From contig CAOKVX010000022.1 in the NCBI GenBank assembly GCA_948472945.1, positions 1 to 36,629 of the forward strand: 36,629 bases of DNA, written 5' to 3'. The DNA is from an uncultured Clostridia bacterium. GTDB lineage: Bacteria; Bacillota; Clostridia; Lachnospirales; Lachnospiraceae. The position numbers were made by a program, and so were the translations under genes. Positions 25,590 to 32,587 of this stretch are shown here, in pieces; positions within the stretch are counted from its first letter, which is position 1, and every line of letters begins with the position of its first letter. The notes under the pieces are model-generated. The model made no database searches. It saw only the letters and a list, made by a program, of their open reading frames with translations, and was not told the DNA's origin.

Positions 25590-26882
25590 ATGAAGATCGT
25601 TAATTTGGATGAACAGGTAAAAAAGACTATTCTCGGAGAGTTGTCTGGGAGGAGTCATACTGGCGGCGACGATGAATATTCGAAAGTTGTCAATGAGATA
25701 CTCGATGGCGTCAGGACGCGCGGGGATGACGCCGTGTTTGACTACACCAGACGCTTTGACGGGGCTGACATCAATGCAGATAATTTTATAGTGACTAAAG
25801 AGGAGATTGACGAGGCTTACAGGCTTGCGGGAGATGATTTTGCCGGATTAATAAAGGATTCCATACATAATATAAAAGATTTCCATTCAAGACAGGTGAG
25901 GCAGACATTTATAAATGACACAACGGACGGAATTATTGTAGGACAGAGAATTATTCCTCTTGAGACTGTCGGTCTGTATGTTCCCGGAGGCAAGGCGGCA
26001 TACCCGTCGTCAGTGCTTATGAACGCGGTTCCGGCAAAGGTTGCCGGAGTAAAATGTATTCAGATGGCGACTCCTGCCGGAAAGGACGGAAAAGTTAATC
26101 CAAACACATTAGTTGCCGCCTATGAAGCCGGGGTCGACGTGATATATAAAATGGGAGGAGCGCAGGCCATAGGCGCATTTGCTTTCGGAACCGAAACGGT
26201 GAAAAAAACCGATAAGATATGCGGCCCGGGCAATATATATGTCGCGCTCGCTAAAAAGGCCGTGTACGGGCATGTTAGCATTGATTCAATTGCCGGGCCT
26301 AGCGAGATACTCGTCCTCGCAGACGAAACAGCCAACGCAAAATTTGTAGCCGCAGACCTTCTTTCCCAAGCGGAGCACGACGAGATGGCTTCAGCGATAC
26401 TTGTGACTACAAGCGGGAAGCTTGCAGGTGAGGTATCTGAGTGGCTTGTCAAATTCACGGAAAAGCTTGAGAGAAAAGATATAATACAGAAGTCTCTCGA
26501 TAAATATTGTTACATTATTGTATGCGCAGATATGGAGCAGGCTGTCGGTATGGTGAACGATATCGCATCGGAACACTTGGAGATTATTACAAAGGACGCA
26601 TTTAACACTATGACAAAGATAAAAAATGCGGGCGCAATTTTCCTCGGAGAATACAGCAGCGAGCCTTTGGGGGATTATTTTGCGGGTCCGAACCATGTGC
26701 TTCCAACAAACGGAACAGCAAGATTCTTCTCGCCTCTCGGAATTGATGATTTTATAAAGAAAACGAATATAATATCCTACTCAAAGGATGCGCTTGAGCC
26801 GGTGTACAAAAAGATTGCCGATTTTGCAAATGCCGAGGGACTTACGGCGCATGCGAATTCCATAACCGTCAGATTTGAGTGA
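25590..26882 (+). CDS. hisD: histidinol dehydrogenase HisD
   Basis: HisD is the zinc enzyme that oxidises L-histidinol to L-histidine with two NAD+. Family motifs are VPGGKAAYPSSVLMNAVPAKVAGV, the signature around GPGNIYVALAKKAVYGHVSIDSIAGPSE, LSQAEHDEMASA with catalytic-site residues, and SEHLEI. Length 430 aa is standard. The ATG at 25590 is about 5 nt after GGAAGTG; the ATG at 25575 overlaps that region. It is separated from hisG by 123 bp and from hisB by 359 bp containing a promoter and tandem repeats. Confidence 0.96.
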   Translation: MKIVNLDEQVKKTILGELSGRSHTGGDDEYSKVVNEILDGVRTRGDDAVFDYTRRFDGADINADNFIVTKEEIDEAYRLAGDDFAGLIKDSIHNIKDFHSRQVRQTFINDTTDGIIVGQRIIPLETVGLYVPGGKAAYPSSVLMNAVPAKVAGVKCIQMATPAGKDGKVNPNTLVAAYEAGVDVIYKMGGAQAIGAFAFGTETVKKTDKICGPGNIYVALAKKAVYGHVSIDSIAGPSEILVLADETANAKFVAADLLSQAEHDEMASAILVTTSGKLAGEVSEWLVKFTEKLERKDIIQKSLDKYCYIIVCADMEQAVGMVNDIASEHLEIITKDAFNTMTKIKNAGAIFLGEYSSEPLGDYFAGPNHVLPTNGTARFFSPLGIDDFIKKTNIISYSKDALEPVYKKIADFANAEGLTAHANSITVRFE

Positions 26883-26916
26883 TGTGCGCGAGACTTCAGA
26901 CAGCAGGATTCTAGTA

Positions 26917-26944
26917 TTGCACTTTTCTTGTATTATGGTATAAT
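26917..26944 (+). promoter_or_regulatory. strong promoter before the 105-bp tandem repeats
   Basis: TTGCAC (26917-26922) and a perfect TATAAT (26939-26944) are 16 nt apart. The -10 overlaps the first bases of repeat unit 1, so a transcript would begin around 26950 and carry both units as an RNA leader toward hisB. Confidence 0.7.
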
Positions 26945-27170
26945 ATCGACAGATATTATACCAGCACCGGTTCGTGTCCGACCAAAGGGAGGACAGATTC
27001 AAAAGCGAACCGTGTGCAAGAACAGTATGTCCGGAGGACATATTATAATATCGACAGATATTATACCAGCACCGGTTCGCGTCCGACCAAAGGGAGGACA
27101 GATTCAAAAGCGAACCGTGTGCAAGAACAGTATGTCCGGAGGACATATTGTAATATCGACAGATATTATA
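26941..27170 (+). repeat. tandem 105-bp structured repeats (2 units plus 20-bp partial)
   Basis: Unit 1 is 26941-27045, unit 2 is 27046-27150 and a partial third is 27151-27170. The two full units differ at only two bases. Each begins with TAATATCGACAGATATTATA, an 8-bp hairpin with a GACA loop. It continues with CGGTTCG (26968-26974) pairing with CGAACCG (27006-27012) around an inner GTCC/GGAC stem, and ends with the perfect hairpin TATGTCC-GGA-GGACATA (27026-27042). The dense pairing suggests a structured RNA or a mobile hairpin unit. The matching open frames on both strands lack ribosome binding sites and exist because 105 is a multiple of three. Confidence 0.85.
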
Positions 27171-27179
27171 TTAAATAGG

Positions 27180-27210
27180 AAGTCAAATACCCCTAAGAAA
27201 GTGCTTGGGG
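27180..27210 (+). repeat. partial dispersed repeat (copy 3) in the hisB leader
   Basis: AAGTCAAATACCCC (27180-27193) is the exact complement of the 14-base core GGGGTATTTGACTT seen at 5382 and 16464. CCCCTAAG (27190-27197) can pair with CTTGGGG (27204-27210). The same CCCCT could instead pair with the AGGGG of the hisB ribosome binding site. The AAGCGTC hairpin part is absent here. Confidence 0.6.
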
Positions 27211-27241
27211 AATTGCCTAATTTAAGATGAGGGGATTTTTT

Positions 27242-27829
27242 ATGGAAAGACGTGCAGAAGTTACACGTAAGACAAAAGAGACCGATATTAAGGCCTCCAT
27301 TCTTATAGATGGAAACGGTGAATATAATATAAATACAGGCATAGGTTTTTTCGACCACATGCTAAGCGGCTTTGCAAGGCATGGTTTTTTTGATATTGAG
27401 CTTGCCGCGTCAGGAGACCTTGAAGTTGACGGTCACCATACGGTAGAAGATACCGGAATAGTGCTCGGGCAGGCGTTTGCAGAGGCTCTCGGTGACAAGA
27501 AAAGCATAAGGCGGTTTGGGGACTGTATTCTTCCGATGGACGATGCGCTTGTTTTGGCGGCTGTTGATATTTCGGGAAGGCATTATCTGGATTTTGACCT
27601 TGAGATGAACGCCCCAATGGTCGGAGATTTTGACACAGAGCTTGTCAAAGAATTTTTTTATGCCTTTGCCGACTCTGCAAAAATAAACGTCCACATAAAA
27701 AAGATAAACGGCTCCAATGCCCACCATATAATTGAGGCGGCGTTTAAGGCTTTTGCAAGGGCGCTTGACAGTGCGGTTTCAAAGGATGGGCGCAACAAGG
27801 GCGTTCCGTCCACAAAGGGAGTTCTTTAG
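27242..27829 (+). CDS. hisB: imidazoleglycerol-phosphate dehydratase HisB
   Basis: HisB removes water from imidazole glycerol phosphate. The metal-binding motifs FFDHMLSGFARHG and DGHHTVEDTGIVLGQA are intact, as is the later NAHHIIEAAFKAFARAL. At 195 aa it is the single-domain dehydratase without the phosphatase domain of enteric HisB, so histidinol-phosphatase must be encoded elsewhere. The ATG at 27242 follows GAGGGG by 6 nt; the ATG at 27227 lies before that site. hisI begins 19 bp downstream. Confidence 0.96.
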   Translation: MERRAEVTRKTKETDIKASILIDGNGEYNINTGIGFFDHMLSGFARHGFFDIELAASGDLEVDGHHTVEDTGIVLGQAFAEALGDKKSIRRFGDCILPMDDALVLAAVDISGRHYLDFDLEMNAPMVGDFDTELVKEFFYAFADSAKINVHIKKINGSNAHHIIEAAFKAFARALDSAVSKDGRNKGVPSTKGVL

Positions 27830-27848
27830 GTGGAAAGAGAGTAAAATA

Positions 27849-28193
27849 ATGATTGACATGATAGAAAAAATACCGTTCGACGGACTAAAAAAAAATTCCG
27901 ATAACATGATACCTGTAATTGTACAGGATATTGCTAATGATGACGTTTTAATGATGGCATATATGAATAAGGAGGCATATGACCTCACTATTGCAACCGG
28001 TATTATGCATTATTACAGCAGAAGCCGTGATGAGCTGTGGTGCAAGGGAGCGACATCGGGGCATTACCAGCACCTTAAAAAAATGTATATAGACTGCGAT
28101 AACGACACGATTCTTGTAAAAGTAATTCAGGACGGCGCAGCTTGCCATACAGGAAACCGTAGCTGTTTTTACAAGGAATACAAATTGACATAA
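27849..28193 (+). CDS. hisI: phosphoribosyl-AMP cyclohydrolase HisI
   Basis: HisI opens the adenine ring of phosphoribosyl-AMP. The magnesium-binding DCDND (82-86) and the zinc cysteines Cys83, Cys99 and Cys106 are present, with WCKGATSGHYQ before them. At 114 aa it is the cyclohydrolase alone; the HisE pyrophosphohydrolase domain often fused to it is missing. The start at 27849 is the first ATG matching the family start; the open frame upstream overlaps hisB. The ribosome binding site (AGAGAG) is weak. Confidence 0.94.
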   Translation: MIDMIEKIPFDGLKKNSDNMIPVIVQDIANDDVLMMAYMNKEAYDLTIATGIMHYYSRSRDELWCKGATSGHYQHLKKMYIDCDNDTILVKVIQDGAACHTGNRSCFYKEYKLT

Positions 28194-28247
28194 AAATTAT
28201 CGTTGATTGCCTGCTTTTGAGTATATTTATATAGGGAGGAAAAATAA

Positions 28248-28412
28248 ATGATTTTACTTACGGAAGTAACAGGTAGTATATTTACAGGATTTATGACATA
28301 TCTTATGAAGCTTGCAATGTTTGCAGCTGTCGCGGCGATAGGAGTTGCCGTGGGAATCCATATGCGGAAAAAGAAAAATCTAAGCGAGAGTGAAGCTGCT
28401 GATGACAAATAG
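28248..28412 (+). CDS. 54-residue single-pass membrane protein
   Basis: GGGAGG precedes the ATG by 8 nt, which is strong support for a gene this small. The translation begins MILLTEVTGSIFTG, has one hydrophobic segment (about residues 18-38, MTYLMKLAMFAAVAAIGVAVG), then a basic cluster HMRKKK and an acidic tail ending AADDK. The charge pattern predicts the N-terminus outside and the tail in the cytoplasm. Its stop (28410-28412) overlaps the rnhB start, so the two are probably coupled. I do not know its function. Confidence 0.8.
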   Translation: MILLTEVTGSIFTGFMTYLMKLAMFAAVAAIGVAVGIHMRKKKNLSESEAADDK

Positions 28413-29031
28413 GGATGAGCTTTCGGAGAAAGAGGCGCTTCGTCTTGACGCCATGATGGAGTATGAGCGCGGTTACTCTGACTGCGAATACATATGCGGA
28501 GTCGACGAGGTTGGCAGGGGACCGCTTGCCGGTCCTGTTGTTGCATGTGCGGTAATACTTCCCAAAGAAACGTACTACCGTTATCTCAACGATTCAAAAA
28601 AAGTCACGGAAAAGCGGCGGGAGGCATTGTATGATGAAATAACGGAAGAAGCCGTGTCATATTCATTAGGGGTAGTGTCTCCTCAGATTATAGATGAAAT
28701 CAATATACTTCAGGCAACATACAAAGCTATGAAAGAGGCTGTTGACGGACTTTCTGTCAGGCCGGATAAAATATTAGTGGACGCCGTACATATACCAGGC
28801 GTTGACATTCCACAGGTTGAAATTATTAAGGGCGATGCTAAGAGTGTGTCGATTGCAGCCGCAAGCATCGTTGCAAAGGTATACCGTGACAGAATGATGG
28901 CTGGATACGATAAACTTTATCCGGAATATATGTTTGCAAAAAATAAAGGGTACGGCACAAAAGCGCACATGGATGCGCTTAGGATAACAGGATTATCGCC
29001 AATACACAGAAAAACATTTGTACATATATAA
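28402..29031 (+). CDS. rnhB: ribonuclease HII
   Basis: RNase HII removes RNA, including single ribonucleotides, from RNA-DNA hybrids. The catalytic start GVDEVGRGPLAGPVVACAV supplies the DEG-type Asp-Glu pair, and VDAVHIPGV and SIAAASIVAKVYRD supply the other acidic and helix motifs; GYGTKAHMDAL is near the C-terminus. Length about 209 aa is usual. The ATG at 28402 is preferred; a GTG at 28390 in the same frame is possible. Either way it overlaps the small membrane protein gene. Confidence 0.95.
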   Translation: MTNRDELSEKEALRLDAMMEYERGYSDCEYICGVDEVGRGPLAGPVVACAVILPKETYYRYLNDSKKVTEKRREALYDEITEEAVSYSLGVVSPQIIDEINILQATYKAMKEAVDGLSVRPDKILVDAVHIPGVDIPQVEIIKGDAKSVSIAAASIVAKVYRDRMMAGYDKLYPEYMFAKNKGYGTKAHMDALRITGLSPIHRKTFVHI

Positions 29032-29163
29032 CATCTTAAAAACATTTTGATCTATAATAATCATTGTAAAATTATTGTAAAATGCAATAATAGATGTGTG
29101 AGTAAAACACATGGCTTATGGCGGTTGCCGCACATAAATATAAACTTGATAGGAGGCGCTGCG

Positions 29164-29454
29164 GTGGATTGGAAATTTAAACGCAAAAAAGCTATAGCGC
29201 TCCAATATGAGCCTGAGCTTGACGATGCTCCAAAGGTTGTCGCTACCGGAGAGGGGTATCTCGCAGAAAAGATTATAGAGAAAGCGACAGAGGCAAATGT
29301 TCCGCTGCACAAGGACGAAAAACTTGCCGATTCACTTTCGTCTCTTGACATTGGCGAATCCATACCGCCGGAGCTGTATTCTATAGTCGCAGAGGTACTT
29401 ATTTTTGTGGACCATATGGATAGAATTAAAGGAAAAGTTCTGAAGAAAGACTAA
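29164..29454 (+). CDS. YlqH-like protein (FlhB C-terminal homologue)
   Basis: The GTG at 29164 is chosen because AGGAGG lies 7 nt ahead; the ORF upstream to 29047 has no such site. The 96 residues match the cytoplasmic domain of the FlhB/YscU export switch: AIALQYEPELDDAPKVVATGEGYLAEKIIEKA, then VPLHKDEKLADSLSSLDIGESIPPELYSIVAEVL. The NPTH self-cleavage site of true FlhB is replaced, so it should not autocleave. B. subtilis YlqH has the same size and also lies near rnhB. A role in flagellar export is suggested by the fold but not shown. Confidence 0.88.
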   Translation: MDWKFKRKKAIALQYEPELDDAPKVVATGEGYLAEKIIEKATEANVPLHKDEKLADSLSSLDIGESIPPELYSIVAEVLIFVDHMDRIKGKVLKKD

Positions 29455-29515
29455 TACCAGATATTCCAAAATACAGCTTAAGTGAAACAAAAGTGAAAAG
29501 TGAGCGTGGTTATTT

Positions 29516-29863
29516 ATAAACAAACGAATATGCGGCACGGAAAATGAAGAAAAAGCCGCAAAGTATCTTGTGGACAGAGGGTATGTTATTCTTGAGAGAA
29601 ATTTTATGTCCCAGTATGGGGAGGTAGATATAATAGCACAGGATGGCAAAACTCTTGTTTTCGTTGAGGTAAAATATAGAAGCAGTATTAAATACGGTTA
29701 TCCTCAGGAGGCTGTCGGATATTATAAGCAGCAGAAGCTTGTTAAGACAGCCAGATATTATATGTACAAAAAAAATATGCCTGACGAATGTCCCTGCAGA
29801 TTTGACGTAGTATTTATATGTGGCGACGACATATCTTGTATTAAAAATGCATTTTGGACTTAG
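29516..29863 (+). CDS. yraN: YraN/UPF0102 family nuclease-like protein, non-standard start
   Basis: The core YVILERNFMSQYGEVDIIAQDGKTLVFVEVKYR has the endonuclease-fold catalytic pattern (E...D...ExK) of the UPF0102 family. The family usually begins MNKRxxGxxxExxAxxYL. Here that stretch is present in frame as NKRICGTENEEKAAKYL, but the first codon (29516) is ATA instead of ATG, and a TGA lies in frame at 29501. The nearest standard start in frame is GTG at 29570, which would delete the conserved first helix. I give the family-based start; the true one may be ATA or GTG. The stop lies inside a terminator hairpin. Confidence 0.75.
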   Translation: MNKRICGTENEEKAAKYLVDRGYVILERNFMSQYGEVDIIAQDGKTLVFVEVKYRSSIKYGYPQEAVGYYKQQKLVKTARYYMYKKNMPDECPCRFDVVFICGDDISCIKNAFWT

Positions 29864-29892
29864 CGGCTTGTCTTACCGCCAAGTCTTTTTTT
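29857..29892 (+). terminator. terminator between yraN and prs
   Basis: GACTTAGCGG pairs with CCGCCAAGTC (one A/C mismatch), followed by seven T. It includes the yraN stop codon. Prs ends at 29896 from the other side; the A-poor opposite flank makes it a weaker terminator for prs. Confidence 0.85.
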
Positions 29893-29895
29893 ACA

Positions 29896-31062
29896 TTATC
29901 TTTTTTCTTTCAAAAGCTGTTTTATAAGCGCAGCCTGGTCGGTCAGCACACTGAATGAATCGTCATAGTTAATTGTGTCAAACAAATTAGCCAGAGGAAA
30001 ACTCATGTCGACCAGCTTATAATAAGGCTTGCCCTTTAGTTCATCCGAACAATATGTAAGGTTTGTAGTATAAAGCCTGTCAATAAATCCCTCGTTATAA
30101 GCCATGTCAAATGCACACATTCCCTGTGAAAATAAACCGAACGTCGCCGCCATAATAATTTTGCGGGCTCCTCTTTTTTTAAGTTCAAGCGCCGTATTTA
30201 TCATACTCTTTCCGGTATCAATCATATCGTCGACAATAATTATGTCCTTGCCGTTAATATCCCCTCCCAGAAACTCTATGGCTACAACGGGATGCTCTCC
30301 GTTTTCATTGGTGACAGAGTAGTCTTTTCTTCGGTAGAACATACCCATGTTTACTTCCATTATGTTTGAGTAGAAAACTACCCTGCTCATTCCGCCGACA
30401 TCCGGGCTTACAATATTGAGGGAATCCTTGTCAAAGCTTATGTCCGGCTCATTATTTATTATCGCATTTATGAATTGGTAAGAGGTTGGGAAATTGTCAA
30501 TACCCTGAATCGGAATAGCGTTCTGAACACGAGGCTCGTGCGCGTCAAATGTAATTATATTGCTGATTCCCATCTTAATCATATCCTGAAGTGTAAGCGC
30601 ACAGTCAAGTGATTCAAGATTTTTACGGTTATTATATCTTCCGGCATAAAGATAGGGCATGATTACATTAATCCTGTGAGGCGTTCCGTGACATGCCGAT
30701 ATAACGCGCTTAAGGTCCATAATATGCTCGTCAGGCGTCATATATCCGTGTTTTGCATTAATATGATGAGTAGATGTGCGGTTAACCACATCTGTTAGGA
30801 TAAACAAATCCGTTCCCCGCACCGACTCATCAATAACGGCGTGCCTCTCGCCGGTGTGATGGGTTTCGATATGGTATCTGACAAGATAATTATCCTGTAT
30901 GTAGCCGTCTATATTGTTCGTTATATTTGTAGTTCTCTTTGAAGAACTTCTTATTTCTCTGATGTGGTCTGAGATCTCCTGTCCAATCTCAATACAATTT
31001 TCCATCGCAACTATTTTAAGAGGAGCAACAGGAATCATATCTGTATCCGGATGAATTGTCAT
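29896..31062 (-). CDS. prs: ribose-phosphate pyrophosphokinase Prs (long clostridial type)
   Basis: Prs makes PRPP from ribose-5-phosphate and ATP, the substrate of HisG and of purine and pyrimidine synthesis. The PRPP-binding loop IIVDDMIDTGKSM and the region NVIMPYLYAGRYNNRKNLE are present; FDAHEPRVQNAIPIQGIDNFPT replaces the usual flexible DLHAxQIQGFF segment. At 388 aa it is longer than the ordinary 310-320 aa enzyme, with an extended N-terminus and an insertion, as seen in some clostridia. GGAGG lies 9 nt ahead of the ATG. It is monocistronic with its own promoter. Confidence 0.93.
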   Translation of the reverse strand: MTIHPDTDMIPVAPLKIVAMENCIEIGQEISDHIREIRSSSKRTTNITNNIDGYIQDNYLVRYHIETHHTGERHAVIDESVRGTDLFILTDVVNRTSTHHINAKHGYMTPDEHIMDLKRVISACHGTPHRINVIMPYLYAGRYNNRKNLESLDCALTLQDMIKMGISNIITFDAHEPRVQNAIPIQGIDNFPTSYQFINAIINNEPDISFDKDSLNIVSPDVGGMSRVVFYSNIMEVNMGMFYRRKDYSVTNENGEHPVVAIEFLGGDINGKDIIIVDDMIDTGKSMINTALELKKRGARKIIMAATFGLFSQGMCAFDMAYNEGFIDRLYTTNLTYCSDELKGKPYYKLVDMSFPLANLFDTINYDDSFSVLTDQAALIKQLLKEKR

Positions 31063-31088
31063 TTATTCAACCTCCAAAAGAATTTTTA

Positions 31089-31110
31089 AAAACCTGATAT
31101 AACAGGTTTT
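31089..31110 (-). promoter_or_regulatory. 5' hairpin at the start of the prs transcript
   Basis: AAAACCTG (31089-31096) pairs perfectly with CAGGTTTT (31103-31110) around a 6-nt loop. The predicted transcription start is near 31114, so the message would begin almost directly with this stem. It may protect the 5' end from decay; a short T5 after it also resembles a weak attenuator. Confidence 0.55.
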
Positions 31111-31120
31111 CCTTTAGAGG

Positions 31121-31149
31121 AGTATATCATAATAAAATTCCTTAGTCAA
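31121..31149 (-). promoter_or_regulatory. prs promoter
   Basis: On the minus strand TTGACT (31149-31144) and TATACT (31126-31121) are exactly 17 nt apart. This is a strong housekeeping-type promoter. Confidence 0.85.
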
Positions 31150-31239
31150 AGAAGACGCTCACAATATTTTACTTTATTTTTTCTAAGCAATGTGATACAC
31201 TTGAGTTTAGCAATTCAGTTTTAAAACTTGGAGGTAGAG

Positions 31240-32487
31240 ATGAAAACAAAGTTTATAGTGTGCGGAATATTGTCCGCCGTTTTGGCATTAACCGGATGTA
31301 ACAATAGTACCGGGGGCATCGCTACAGGAAACAAGGAGCTTGACAAAGCGCTTTCAGCGGTTAAGGAATATAATCCCCTTGATTATGTCACTCTCGGGGA
31401 ATATAAAGGCGTTGAGGTGAATACTTATGTTTCAGAAGATGAGATTCAGGAAAAGATAAACGAGGAACTTGAAAATAACGCAACATATGAGGAGATAACC
31501 GACAGGGCGGTAGAGGGAGGAGACACCGTCAACATTGATTTTGTCGGAAAACACAACGGCGAAGAATTTCAGGGGGGCTCATATGCAGGATTTGACCTTG
31601 AGATTGGCAGCAATTCATTCATTCCGGGATTTGAAGATGGAATTGTCGGAGTAAAACCCGGAGAGACAAAGGACCTTAATCTTACTTTTCCGGAAGAATA
31701 CAAAAATGCGCCGGAACTAGCCGGGGAGCCTGTTGTATTTAATGTGACGGTGAACTATATAAGAGGCAAAAAAAATGAGGCTGAATTCAATGACGAGTTT
31801 GTGACAAATGTTACAAACGGTGAGTATAACACAACGACAGAATATTATGACGACATTAAAAATGACCTGTACAAATCCAAGGTGTCTGCAATGGCTGACA
31901 CCGCATTCATGAAAGTTTTGGAGACGTCCAAGGTATCAGAGACGCCGCAGTTTTTGGTTGACCTTATGAAGCTTAGAATAGACGCAAGCTATAAATCTAT
32001 GGCAAAGCAGGGCAATTATGATAATTTCGAGCAGTTTGTTACAGACTATTACAATATGGATATGAACACTTACAATGCCGAGGTTGAAAAGACAGCGAAA
32101 TCTTATGTTGAACAGCAGCTAATTACCGAGGCCATTGCAAATACTGAGGGAATTACCATATCTGACGAGGAATATCAGGATTTTCTTAATATGTATATGA
32201 ACGGCAACAATATTGAGTCTGAGGAGGAGATGGCAAAATATACGGTCGAAAATTATGCTTCAAAGCTTGATGACCTTATACATGAGGCTGCAATTCTGGA
32301 AAAAGTTCTCGGAGTTATCGGTGACAACATTGTCGAGGTGAGCGACGTTCCGGAAACTTCGGCAGACGGAGTCGATACCGGCAATTCAGATTCCGGTGCC
32401 GCCGAAAAAGATAATGACAGTGATGATAACAAAGACGACGGCGCTGAGGATGATAACACGTATGGTGCAGGTTCTGACAAGAAATAG
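31240..32487 (+). CDS. secreted trigger-factor-like peptidyl-prolyl isomerase lipoprotein
   Basis: The start at 31240 is 5 nt after GGAGG. The signal sequence ends in the lipobox LTGC with Cys20, so this is an extracytoplasmic lipoprotein. Residues about 45-175 match the trigger-factor layout: a short N-terminal segment, then an FKBP-type isomerase domain (GDTVNIDFVGKHNGEEFQGG, FIPGFEDGIVGVKPGETK, LTFPEEY). Residues about 180-370 are helical like the trigger-factor chaperone arms. The ribosome-docking domain of cytosolic trigger factor is missing. The last 45 residues are Asp/Glu/Ser-rich and probably disordered. It probably helps fold exported proteins, as PrsA does in other Firmicutes. Confidence 0.88.
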   Translation: MKTKFIVCGILSAVLALTGCNNSTGGIATGNKELDKALSAVKEYNPLDYVTLGEYKGVEVNTYVSEDEIQEKINEELENNATYEEITDRAVEGGDTVNIDFVGKHNGEEFQGGSYAGFDLEIGSNSFIPGFEDGIVGVKPGETKDLNLTFPEEYKNAPELAGEPVVFNVTVNYIRGKKNEAEFNDEFVTNVTNGEYNTTTEYYDDIKNDLYKSKVSAMADTAFMKVLETSKVSETPQFLVDLMKLRIDASYKSMAKQGNYDNFEQFVTDYYNMDMNTYNAEVEKTAKSYVEQQLITEAIANTEGITISDEEYQDFLNMYMNGNNIESEEEMAKYTVENYASKLDDLIHEAAILEKVLGVIGDNIVEVSDVPETSADGVDTGNSDSGAAEKDNDSDDNKDDGAEDDNTYGAGSDKK

Positions 32488-32587
32488 ATGAAGGCAATTG
32501 GAATAACAGTAATTCAGATTAAAAACTAATTCAATTTAAAACAGGGCTGATTAACAGTAATAAGAGTAGTATATTGGGAGGTAGTAT

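Noticed and set aside
26961-27015. tRNA-like GGTTCG segment within the repeat unit
   Set aside because: No acceptor stem, anticodon arm or CCA end fits; the GGTTCG simply pairs with CGAACC in a hairpin.
26941-27170. CRISPR-like array (three 20-bp repeats at even spacing)
   Set aside because: The 85-bp segments between the palindromic repeats are nearly identical, so they are not spacers, and no cas gene is present.
26781-27230. ORFs of 100-121 codons on both strands across the 105-bp units
   Set aside because: They are open only because the unit length is a multiple of three. They lack ribosome binding sites, and the peptides are just repeated translations of a hairpin-rich sequence.
27732-27848. 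N-terminal extension of hisI
   Set aside because: The upstream open frame overlaps hisB and encodes an Arg-rich stretch unrelated to HisI; family alignment begins at 27849.
29047-29163. N-terminal extension of the YlqH-like protein
   Set aside because: AGGAGG at 29151-29156 sits inside it, and the family pattern begins at GTG 29164.
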